Below are positions 9,512-17,217 of a stretch of 64,000 bases of DNA, piece after piece; positions within the stretch are counted from its first letter, which is position 1; each line of letters begins with the position of its first letter. The stretch lies in the NCBI GenBank assembly GCA_030027265.1, contig JASENG010000012.1:1-64000 (forward strand). The letters run 5' to 3'. The stretch is from Lysinibacillus fusiformis (GTDB lineage Bacteria; Bacillota; Bacilli; Bacillales_A; Planococcaceae). The notes under the pieces are model-generated. The model did not search any database, was not told where the DNA came from, and saw nothing but the letters and a program-made list of their open reading frames with translations. The translations under genes and the position numbers were made by a program.

Positions 9512-10765
9512 TTGTTAAAACGAATAACTTTTCTCGTCATAGCTATTGTACTTGTAAAGCCGATATATGATTTCGGCTCACAATGGCTGGATGAAGCAAA
9601 ACAATTTATCAGTGATAATGAAGTAACGATACAGGACGCAACGTCTGATGTATTATCTACGGTCAACAATGCAAAAGATTCCCTTGTCAGTACGGCAGCA
9701 GATACGTTGGTTACGATGGATGTAGAATTGCCGGACACGGTCCAAACAAAAGAGGAATTAGAGGATTCCTTCTACTATTACTTAAGCAAGTGGGAAACAA
9801 ATTTCGAAATTCACTATGTTGGCAGTACAGCCGATATTGAAAATCTAATTCAAACGGCTTTCGATCAAGCCGCAAGTCGCGATCATTATATTCTTGGCCA
9901 TCTAGCAGACCGTACAATTGAATATGAGTATAGCAGTTTTGATGCGAAGATTAGGGTTCATCAGACTTACTTGACGAATTTAGCTCAAGAGCAAATTGTG
10001 AATGAAAAAGTTGCAAGTATACTTTCAACGGTTTCACCTGAAGAAATGTCTGACTTTCAAAAGGTGAAATTTGTGAATGATTATATTGTTAAGTCTACAG
10101 CTTATAGTGAGGACACAACAGCAAGTCCACATAGTGCCTATGCGGTTTTGCAAGAGCATAAAGGGGTTTGCCAAGGCTATGCTTTGTTAGCGCTAAAAAT
10201 GCTTCAAGCTTTGGGGGTAGAAACGCAATATGTTGTTGGAGAAGTATATACAGGTGGGCATGCATGGAATCTAGTAAATGTAGATGGAAATTGGTATCAT
10301 CTTGATACAACTTGGAATGACCCGACTCCAGATCGTCAAAATGTTGTGCGCTATGAATATTTCCTAATAGATGATACAAAAATGGAGCTTGACCATACGT
10401 GGATTCAAGCCGATTATCCAAAAGCCTCGGATACAAAATTTAAATTCATGGCACAAATTGATCATGCCTTTGAGCAGGATGGTTTAATTTATTATAGTAA
10501 TGTAGACGATAATAATATCTTGTATCGGATGGATATGACTACGGGAGAAACAACGCGTCTTACAGATAGCCGTGCCCAATTTATCGTAGGATTTGGAGAT
10601 TGGCTGTATTTTAGCAATTATTCCAATGGGGCGTATCTGTCCAAAATTCGTACAGATGGTACTGATGAATCGATTCTGTACCGCGAAGAAGTGAATAATT
10701 TATTTGTAGAAGATGGCTATTTATATTTTTCTACAGATGAAGGGTTAAAGAAAATGGAATTATAG
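9512..10765 (+). CDS. Transglutaminase-like cysteine protease-fold exported protein
   Basis: 417 residues. An N-terminal hydrophobic segment (about 5-17) suggests export or anchoring. The transglutaminase core spans about 180-275 with the full triad: Cys220 in GVCQGYA, His250 in GGHAWN, Asp265 in YHLDTTWND. The C-terminal ~110 residues hold short repeats of the type YYSNVDDNNILYRMDM and LYFSNYSNGAYLSKI, typical of DUF5050-like beta-propeller blades. This combination occurs in Bacillales surface proteins of unknown substrate. The start is TTG at 9512 behind AGAGGTGAT. Confidence 0.8.
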   Translation: MLKRITFLVIAIVLVKPIYDFGSQWLDEAKQFISDNEVTIQDATSDVLSTVNNAKDSLVSTAADTLVTMDVELPDTVQTKEELEDSFYYYLSKWETNFEIHYVGSTADIENLIQTAFDQAASRDHYILGHLADRTIEYEYSSFDAKIRVHQTYLTNLAQEQIVNEKVASILSTVSPEEMSDFQKVKFVNDYIVKSTAYSEDTTASPHSAYAVLQEHKGVCQGYALLALKMLQALGVETQYVVGEVYTGGHAWNLVNVDGNWYHLDTTWNDPTPDRQNVVRYEYFLIDDTKMELDHTWIQADYPKASDTKFKFMAQIDHAFEQDGLIYYSNVDDNNILYRMDMTTGETTRLTDSRAQFIVGFGDWLYFSNYSNGAYLSKIRTDGTDESILYREEVNNLFVEDGYLYFSTDEGLKKMEL

Positions 10766-10771
10766 CAGAAA

Positions 10772-10809
10772 AAGCCGCCTCATGATTTTTATGAGACGGC
10801 TTCATTTTT
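10772..10809 (+). terminator. Rho-independent terminator
   Basis: AAGCCGCCTCAT pairs with ATGAGACGGCTT (one mismatch), followed by CATTTTTT, directly after the transglutaminase-like gene. Confidence 0.8.
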
Positions 10810-10922
10810 TGAAATATAATTAGTAAGCTAGCGTGTACTTTCCTCTTTGTTCATCTTCAGGTGATCACTTGTTAAAATGGTTTTCATCGCCCCGTCATCG
10901 ACTGCTAAAAAGATTGATTGCT

Positions 10923-12440
10923 TCATTCCTTCGTCCATTCCTTTAAAAATTCAAGAAGCTGTTCTTCACAATTCGAGATCTGTTCATTTTTTTCTTTTAC
11001 CCATTGGACGAGTATTGGAGAGTCATGCTCGGATTGCTCAAGAGACTTTTGCATCGTTTCAGGGGCTGGGCCACCTTTAAGGGAACGTATCTTGACGAAA
11101 AACTCGGGTTTTAAAGCGTTATAAAAATGCTCTTTTGAAATTTTTAAGGGTCTCCCTGTTACCTCGAGCGATTTTTCATTTGCCAGCTCCCAAGTCAAGC
11201 TCTCGAGGGATTCCTTTTTGGCTGCAAGGAGCGTTTTAATACAACTACTAACAATTCCATGGGACTGCCTAAATGAAATGTCTTCTGAACGTACCAGTGA
11301 ATCCGCAAGCTCCGTTACGTTCGCAAAGCTATTCTCGGCACGCTTTAAAAGTTTTTCTTTATTAACATCCATTGTCACCACTAAGCTGCCAAAAAGTTTA
11401 TAAATGCCGCTCAGTTTTTCCATCGCACGCCATAGGAAAGGTTGCATATCATCTTCGGTATCGACTATATCGCCAAAAGGTGTATTATGAATCATTTGTA
11501 AGACCGTTGAGGCATCACCGGCAACTGATGACAATAAAGAACGTATATGCTCGATGGAAACAGGATTTCGCTTCTGTGGCATGATAGAGCTGACTTGGAC
11601 ATAAGGGCTTGCTAAACAAAAGGCATTAAATTCTTGAGTGGCCCATTGGAGAAAATCCTGTGAAGTACGTCCAAGATTGAGGGCGGCAAGTTGAGTGACA
11701 CTTGATGCTTCAGCGATATAATCAGCCCCCGCAACAGCATCCCAAGCGTTTTCGATAACGCCATCAAAGCCAAGAAGCTCTCTCATTCGTTCACGGTCAA
11801 TGTTGAATCCTGTAGTTGTTAAGGCTGCAGCGCCCATACTGCTTTGATTGATAGTCTCGAAGGCTGCCTGCATTCTTTTGAAATCTCTTGTTAATTGATC
11901 AATGACTGCTTTTAAATAATGGGCAAAGGTTGTTGGTTGTGCTTGTTGTGTGTGGGTATAGCCGATCATGATTGTATCGATATGTTCTTTCGCAAAAGCA
12001 ATAAGGGAGGAGCGTAAACGCAGTAATTCATTCATTAAGGTTAGTAACTTTTTTCGTAGTGTCATGCGATAGATGGCAATCCCCATATCGTTTCGGCTTC
12101 GCCCGATATGCAAATTACCGGCGACATCGCCAGCCAATTCAATGAGTTTATGTTCAATACGGAAAAATAAGTCTTCAAATTGTGGATTATAGTCTCGTTG
12201 TTTGTAGTAATTTAAATCTAATTTTGCAATCGCTTGACCAATTTGTTTCGCTTCTAAATCTGTCACAAGCTTTCGCTCTTCAAGCATTTTTAAATGGGCA
12301 ATATGAATATGCACCATCGAATTGAGAAAATGCTTTTTTGCTTCATCATAGGCTGGTTGGAGAACCATTTGACGGTAACTATTGGACGGGAAATGTTTTC
12401 CCTCTTGTTCAATTATACGGCTTTTATAATCTTGAAACAT
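10923..12440 (-). CDS. Argininosuccinate lyase-like protein (ASL/fumarase superfamily)
   Basis: 505 residues, longer than the usual ~460 of ArgH. It has the superfamily signature SSIMPQKRNPVSIEH with the mobile-loop catalytic Ser, plus HIGRSRNDMG and TGFNIDRERM, which fit the ArgH branch. There is no argG or other arginine gene nearby; its neighbours upstream are an EamA exporter and a GNAT acetyltransferase. It may therefore be an ArgH paralogue cleaving another fumaryl/succinyl adduct (inference). ATG at 12440 has AAAGGCG 7 nt upstream; the frame extends 25 codons further without a good ribosome site. Confidence 0.75.
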   Translation of the reverse strand: MFQDYKSRIIEQEGKHFPSNSYRQMVLQPAYDEAKKHFLNSMVHIHIAHLKMLEERKLVTDLEAKQIGQAIAKLDLNYYKQRDYNPQFEDLFFRIEHKLIELAGDVAGNLHIGRSRNDMGIAIYRMTLRKKLLTLMNELLRLRSSLIAFAKEHIDTIMIGYTHTQQAQPTTFAHYLKAVIDQLTRDFKRMQAAFETINQSSMGAAALTTTGFNIDRERMRELLGFDGVIENAWDAVAGADYIAEASSVTQLAALNLGRTSQDFLQWATQEFNAFCLASPYVQVSSIMPQKRNPVSIEHIRSLLSSVAGDASTVLQMIHNTPFGDIVDTEDDMQPFLWRAMEKLSGIYKLFGSLVVTMDVNKEKLLKRAENSFANVTELADSLVRSEDISFRQSHGIVSSCIKTLLAAKKESLESLTWELANEKSLEVTGRPLKISKEHFYNALKPEFFVKIRSLKGGPAPETMQKSLEQSEHDSPILVQWVKEKNEQISNCEEQLLEFLKEWTKE

Positions 12441-12501
12441 AAAAACACGCCTTTCGAAAAAATGCCATATCTTTCTGTTATAAGTTCGTTTAAAAGTAAG
12501 A

Positions 12502-12537
12502 AAGGCCGATTTCACTTAGACAGCTTGATCGACCTTT
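12502..12537 (-). terminator. Possible terminator after EamA gene
   Basis: Read on the minus strand, AAGGTCGAT pairs with ATCGGCCTT (9 bp, one G-U) across a 17-nt loop, followed by TCTTACTTTT. It would partly separate the EamA gene from the lyase gene. The large loop keeps confidence low. Confidence 0.45.
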
Positions 12538-12562
12538 AATAACTACATATTACTATTAAATG

Positions 12563-13456
12563 TTAGGCGGCATTTTTCCTTTGGGCTAGGACAGTTGGCA
12601 GGACCATTCCTACAAGGACTAATACAATTCCAGCTAACTGCACGATTGTAAGTGTTTCGTGTAATATAATTACCGATGCAATAATTGCAACAGGCAATTC
12701 CATCGCACTTAAAATCGATGACAGGGCACCACCGACCTTTGGAACAGCAATCGAGAATAAAAGAATCGGTAAAATAATCCCGAAGACGCCGAGGATTATC
12801 CCGAAAATCCATAAATTTGTTTTAAATAATGTCCCATTCCAAACAATCTCTGGCGATAAAAAGATTGAAATCGCGATAACTGCCACAAGGGACATCAGGA
12901 AAGTACGTGTAACAGTAGGCATTCCTTCTATTTGTCTAGAGTTTACTTGAATGAAAACCGCAAAGCTAGTTGCAGCCAGCAACCCATAGACCCATCCTTG
13001 CCAAGGAATTGTTGAAAGATCTGTATCCAGTACACCTGCTGCCAGGATTGTCCCCCCGAATAAAAACAGAAGCGACAAGGCTTCGTAACGGTTCGGTAAT
13101 CTTTTATGAATGAGACAGTCGATAAATAAACCAATCCACGTAAATTGGAAAAATAGGACTACTCCAAGTGAAGCGGTTACATAATTTAGAGCAAGCCCAT
13201 AAATCATTCCTGTATTAGCAGTTAAGGCACCGGCTGCCAATATTGTGATCACACCGGATTTATTCATTTTCGGTATAGACCTTGAAGTGAAAAGGAATAA
13301 AATGAGCGCCAATACGAATCCTATAAAATACTGGCTGGTAACGGCTTCGGCAGATGTGAAGCCATGTCCCATCGCCACTTTGATAATAGTCGATAAAATG
13401 CCATAACTGCTTGATGCTATGACTATAAGTAATGGATATAATAATTGTAATTTCAT
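12563..13456 (-). CDS. EamA/DMT-family transporter
   Basis: About 297 residues with ten predicted hydrophobic helices in two EamA repeats, e.g. SSYGILSTIIKV near the N-terminus and the C-terminal repeat around GGALSSILSAMELPVAIIAS. Family members export amino acids or other metabolites across the inner membrane; the substrate cannot be told. I prefer ATG at 13456 (MKLQLLYP). An in-frame ATG at 13474, two bases after the stop of the upstream GNAT gene, has no ribosome site but could work by coupling. Same strand and near-contact with GNAT indicate an operon. Confidence 0.85.
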   Translation of the reverse strand: MKLQLLYPLLIVIASSSYGILSTIIKVAMGHGFTSAEAVTSQYFIGFVLALILFLFTSRSIPKMNKSGVITILAAGALTANTGMIYGLALNYVTASLGVVLFFQFTWIGLFIDCLIHKRLPNRYEALSLLFLFGGTILAAGVLDTDLSTIPWQGWVYGLLAATSFAVFIQVNSRQIEGMPTVTRTFLMSLVAVIAISIFLSPEIVWNGTLFKTNLWIFGIILGVFGIILPILLFSIAVPKVGGALSSILSAMELPVAIIASVIILHETLTIVQLAGIVLVLVGMVLPTVLAQRKNAA

Positions 13457-13476
13457 GATGTAAATAACCTGCATTT

Positions 13477-14049
13477 CTAATTAATTGTTTTCACCATATG
13501 AAAAAATGGTTCATTGATTATTGTCCAGGGCTCTGTGACAACATAGCCCAGACGCTCGTATAGCTTTTGGGCTTTCACTTTTTGTGTTTCGACATTTAAA
13601 GCGATTTTGGTAAACCCTTGTTTTCTTGCGACTTCCTCTGCAAAATGCAATAGCGCTGTTCCTATACCTAATCCACGGGCAATTTGATGTACACAAACGG
13701 TATCGACATAATATTCATCAGCATAAGCTTCCGCATCAATAGTTGTAACAGGCGCATTTTTTTGTTCGAGCCAGCGCTGCAAGCCGGCATCCAACTGTGC
13801 ACCTTCTTGTCCGTTATATACAACTAGTATGCCTAATATATCCTTCGTTACTTCACATTCTGCAACATAAGTATGCAAGTAGGAATGACGATTGTCTGTT
13901 CTTCTAAAAAGTACTTCAAGGCACGCAAGTATTTTAGGTGCTTCTGTTTCGCCTGTTAAACGGTTGGCAATGTCCCCAATGGCTTCATAAATTAGGGGTG
14001 CTGTTTTAGGGGCATCCTCTAATATAGCTTTTCTTATGTAAAATGTCAT
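13477..14049 (-). CDS. GNAT-family N-acetyltransferase
   Basis: 190 residues. The acetyl-CoA-binding motif A appears as CVHQIARGLGIGTALLHFAE (about 118-137), followed by KIALNVETQKVKAQKLYERL, the usual motif B. Family members acetylate amines on small molecules or proteins; the substrate is unknown. It is the first gene of a minus-strand group with the EamA transporter two bases downstream, which suggests acetylation plus export of a related metabolite. AAAGGAAAG precedes the ATG. Confidence 0.88.
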   Translation of the reverse strand: MTFYIRKAILEDAPKTAPLIYEAIGDIANRLTGETEAPKILACLEVLFRRTDNRHSYLHTYVAECEVTKDILGILVVYNGQEGAQLDAGLQRWLEQKNAPVTTIDAEAYADEYYVDTVCVHQIARGLGIGTALLHFAEEVARKQGFTKIALNVETQKVKAQKLYERLGYVVTEPWTIINEPFFHMVKTIN

Positions 14050-14193
14050 GAGTAATCTTTCCTTTCAAAAGAATTATAACAAATTAATGAAGGAAGATAT
14101 GTCCTTTTACCTGTCTGAATAGTTTTAAATTTTAAGTTTTCGTAAATTTTATGTTACGCTGAACTAAGTAAATATTCGGAGGTCTAACAACTC

Positions 14194-15138
14194 ATGAGTG
14201 AGTCAAATAAAGATTTCGTTTTAGTATACGGAGACGCTTTTGTTGATTATATAGCTAATGATAGAACCAATACATCTTTTACAACATTCCTGGGTGGAGC
14301 GACAGTAAATGTAGCAGCCGGAATTAGTAGAATCGGAGCTCCATCATCTTTAATCACGATTACAGGTGATGATGAGACTTCCCAATTTGTTCGAGACGAA
14401 CTTGATCAAGAAGGTGTGAACATGGATTTTGCCATTATTACATCAGAAAAACGTGTCAGCGGAGTTTATGTTCACCTAACAGAAGAATGCGAACGGATAT
14501 TCAAAGATTACGTTGATGAGGCGCCAGATTTACAAGTAACACCTGAACAGCTGAATGAAGAAGCATTTAAAAAAGCTTCTGTATTTAATGTGTGTTCTGG
14601 AACAATGTTTCATCCTACAGCACTTGAAACAACTCGTAAAGCTGTAGAAATGGCGAAGGAAAAAGGGGTAGTCATTGCGATTGATGCCAATATCCGACCT
14701 TTACGCTGGAGCAGTGAAGAATTCTGTCGTGAAACAATCACATCCTTTTTCGAAGATGCACATATCTTAAAGTTAACTGATGAAGAACTTTATTTCCTAA
14801 CAGAATCAACAAACATTCAAGAGGGAATCGAAAAGTTAAATCAATATCTTGTACCGATTGTGCTTATTACAGTTGGAGCAGATGGCGCCTATGCAGTATT
14901 GAACGGTGAAACTATCCATGTACCAACGGAAAAGGTAGAAGCAGTTGATACAACGGGTGCAGGTGACGCGTTTATGGCGGGTGTGCTGCGCTTTGTTCAC
15001 TTTAACGGCTTACCAACAACTCATGATGAATTAGTAAAATGTGTGAGCTTCGGAAACCGTCTAGGAGCCTTTGCAGCAACAAAAGCAGGTGCCCTAACAG
15101 CCTTGCCGCATTATAATGAAATAAAAGAATGGCTTTAA
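14194..15138 (+). CDS. PfkB-family carbohydrate kinase (fructokinase-like)
   Basis: 314 residues of the ribokinase/PfkB fold. The N-terminal GGATVNVAAGISRIGA (about 30-45) and the C-terminal catalytic signature VDTTGAGDAFMAG (about 250-262, catalytic Asp in GAGDAF) are intact. It phosphorylates a sugar or nucleoside, most likely fructose or a keto-sugar acid; no sugar transporter is adjacent to decide. GGAGG precedes ATG. It stands alone, ended by a strong terminator. A second PfkB kinase lies at 60.5-61.4 kb. Confidence 0.85.
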   Translation: MSESNKDFVLVYGDAFVDYIANDRTNTSFTTFLGGATVNVAAGISRIGAPSSLITITGDDETSQFVRDELDQEGVNMDFAIITSEKRVSGVYVHLTEECERIFKDYVDEAPDLQVTPEQLNEEAFKKASVFNVCSGTMFHPTALETTRKAVEMAKEKGVVIAIDANIRPLRWSSEEFCRETITSFFEDAHILKLTDEELYFLTESTNIQEGIEKLNQYLVPIVLITVGADGAYAVLNGETIHVPTEKVEAVDTTGAGDAFMAGVLRFVHFNGLPTTHDELVKCVSFGNRLGAFAATKAGALTALPHYNEIKEWL

Positions 15139-15142
15139 AAAT

Positions 15143-15180
15143 AAAACCGGCAGCAACCAATAAAATGCTGCCGGTTTTTA
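15143..15180. terminator. Bidirectional terminator after pfkB gene
   Basis: AAAACCGGCAGCA pairs with TGCTGCCGGTTTT (13 bp), followed by TTATT on the plus strand and flanked by A-rich sequence. It sits between the convergent PfkB and DUF421 genes. Confidence 0.9.
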
Positions 15181-15361
15181 TTATGTCTAAGAGAAAGCAG
15201 CCGAAATCGGGAATAGAGATGTTCTATTGCCAATGAAACGCACAATAAGCATGATTCCTGATCAGAACGTGTCATCTTTAATAAACTACTGGATTTCACA
15301 TGCATAAGAAGCCGTACAATCATAATCATGAACAAGATTAGCCAACAAAACAGTTCCACTG

Positions 15362-16066
15362 CTAGTCTTCTATATCCAAACTAATGTAAAGCGAGTTATC
15401 AGGAAGCACCTGGGCAAAATAAATGGCATCAATAGCTACGTTTTCTTCTTTCAACTTTTGCAGGACCCAATCTTCCGTAACTCCTAATTCCATCAAATTT
15501 TTGCGTATGATTTTACCGATTCTAATAACCTCTGTAGGCAGATGGGGAGGGGGGGCGAGGTCGGTTATCCCCGCATCCTTTTTGGTTGCATTTGCAAATA
15601 CAGGCTTCTTCAAAACACTCAATTCTCCGTTTGTTTCAAATACGGCATAGTGTACTTCATTAAAGGAAAAAATCCCTTGCTCTCTTAATAGCATCCCAAG
15701 TTCATCTGTATGAAGACGAGCCTTTTTCATGCCTGACCTTATAATAGTACCGTTTTGAATTAAAATAGTCGGTCGGTCATCGATCAATACCCTTATTTTC
15801 GAAAAATTTAATGTAAGATAACTAACTATAAGAGTGAGGAGAGTCCAGCAAATGAGTGCAATAAATCCATCCCAGTAATCGGTGTCATGCTGTGTTGAAA
15901 CTTCTGCTGTAATCGAGCCAATGGTAATGCCGGTAATGTAGTGGAAAAAGGTTAACTGGCTAAGCTGCTTTTTACCGATAATCCGAGCTAATACTAGAAT
16001 GGTAAAAAACGATAGTATTGACCTTAAGATTGTTTCACCAAAATGAAAATTACTAAAACCGTCCAT
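15362..16066 (-). CDS. DUF421 (YetF-family) membrane protein
   Basis: 234 residues. Three N-terminal membrane helices (about 12-30, 36-55, 62-80; e.g. LRSILSFFTILVLARIIGKK) are followed by the cytoplasmic DUF421 domain with RPTILIQNGTIIRSGMKKAR and the LLREQGIFSFNEVHYAVFE segment. The family is widespread in sporulating Bacilli and its molecular role is not settled. I choose ATG at 16066, 7 nt after AAAGGAGA, over an in-frame TTG one codon upstream. No partner gene is clearly attached. Confidence 0.88.
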   Translation of the reverse strand: MDGFSNFHFGETILRSILSFFTILVLARIIGKKQLSQLTFFHYITGITIGSITAEVSTQHDTDYWDGFIALICWTLLTLIVSYLTLNFSKIRVLIDDRPTILIQNGTIIRSGMKKARLHTDELGMLLREQGIFSFNEVHYAVFETNGELSVLKKPVFANATKKDAGITDLAPPPHLPTEVIRIGKIIRKNLMELGVTEDWVLQKLKEENVAIDAIYFAQVLPDNSLYISLDIED

Positions 16067-16143
16067 CAAAAGTCTCCTTTCGCTATTACTTTTAGCATGG
16101 GCGGAAGGAAGAGACTGTATGCAGACAAAGAAGGGGGAAAAAC

Positions 16144-16195
16144 AAAAAAACTGTACCTCAAGGGTTAGACAATTTCTAGCCTTTGGGGTGCAGTT
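16144..16195 (-). terminator. Terminator of the Usp gene
   Basis: A ~20-bp imperfect stem (AACTG.ACC.CAA.GG.TAG pairing with its complement) between 16149 and 16195, followed on the minus strand by seven T residues. Confidence 0.8.
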
Positions 16196-16207
16196 CTAAT
16201 AAGCTTC

Positions 16208-16888
16208 TTATACGTTCGATACGCCATAAATGGACTGGATCAAATGAGGATTACTAACGAAGCCTTCTTTTATTCTGACTTCATGCATTTTATTTTTATA
16301 GGAAAACTTGAAGATTCCATTATCAAAATCTGTTCCAATCTCTTTAAAGAAAATTCCCTCAATGGAAACCGATTTTGGACATGTGAAGACAATTTTATAG
16401 TTTTCTAAGTCTTCGATAACGTACGCACGAACACCTTTTTCGAAAGTTCCGTATTCATCATCGGCAATGGGGCGTTTAACAGCAACGATATGGAAGTCGG
16501 CAAAGGGCACTTCCTTCAGTAAAACATTTAAAAATGAACCTTTTGTAATCTCTTCCCATCTGCTTTGCGCGCTCTGGCCAACGATGATTTGAGTTATTTT
16601 CTTGTCGCGGGCTATCTCGGCAATTACTTTTTGAATGGGCTGCTTTTCATTGTCGCGAACAATAAACTCTTCTACTTCCAGTTCTTCTGCTAACTCTGTC
16701 CACCTATCAATATAGCCGGATTTTTCAGCATCGAAAGTGTCAACTGGCTTGGCATCAACTGTCAGTATATATAGTGGACAATCTAATAACGTTGCAAGTT
16801 TATGGCCTCTACGAATCAGACGCTCTCCATTTAGTCCGTAATATACACAAACTAAAATACTTTCATCCATTCTTTTCAAATGCTTCAT
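16208..16888 (-). CDS. Stand-alone KdpD-type universal stress domain protein
   Basis: 226 residues. The first ~145 form a Usp-like alpha/beta domain: ESILVCVYYGLNGERLIRRG at the N-terminus and ITQIIVGQSAQSRWEEITKG, which matches the Usp region of the K+-sensor kinase KdpD. The C-terminal ~80 residues are unrecognised. No kinase or KdpD membrane domain is present. It is divergent from the mrp operon with a shared ~330-bp control region, so a role in sensing or tuning Na+/K+/pH homeostasis is plausible (inference). AGAGGAG lies ~12 nt before the ATG; Met7 is an alternative start. Confidence 0.7.
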   Translation of the reverse strand: MKHLKRMDESILVCVYYGLNGERLIRRGHKLATLLDCPLYILTVDAKPVDTFDAEKSGYIDRWTELAEELEVEEFIVRDNEKQPIQKVIAEIARDKKITQIIVGQSAQSRWEEITKGSFLNVLLKEVPFADFHIVAVKRPIADDEYGTFEKGVRAYVIEDLENYKIVFTCPKSVSIEGIFFKEIGTDFDNGIFKFSYKNKMHEVRIKEGFVSNPHLIQSIYGVSNV

Positions 16889-17217
16889 ATGATAGTTTGC
16901 TCCTCTTATTAGTTTGTTTTGGAAATTTAATATTTACTTTAAAGCAAAAAAATGTATAAATAAGCAAAAGTAAATGCGGATTGAGTGCATCTAATACATT
17001 CCTATTGTATACTTATTAATGTAATATTTAATCTTTTTCCATGTGAAAAACTTAAAAATTATTAACATTTTTGTAAAATAGTTGAAATTAAAAGGTTCAA
17101 CTTTATCTCTTTATGACACATTATTATGAAGCGAGTAATATTGCAAGTCAAGAGGGTAGAATGAATTCATATTATTTTTGATTTGTGCTAGGTTACAAAA
17201 TTAGGAGGGTTTAGCTT
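16889..17217. promoter_or_regulatory. Divergent control region usp / mrpA
   Basis: AT-rich 329-bp gap between the Usp gene and mrpA. It contains a perfect inverted repeat, GTTGAA-ATTAAAAGG-TTCAAC (17081-17101), a candidate operator. I could not assign a confident -35/-10 pair to either gene. Confidence 0.4.

Noticed and set aside
15135-15359. 74-codon minus-strand frame after the DUF421 gene, with a hydrophobic start
   Set aside because: GTG start without a ribosome site, and its last third is encoded by the terminator hairpin behind the PfkB gene. A real small membrane protein cannot be fully excluded.
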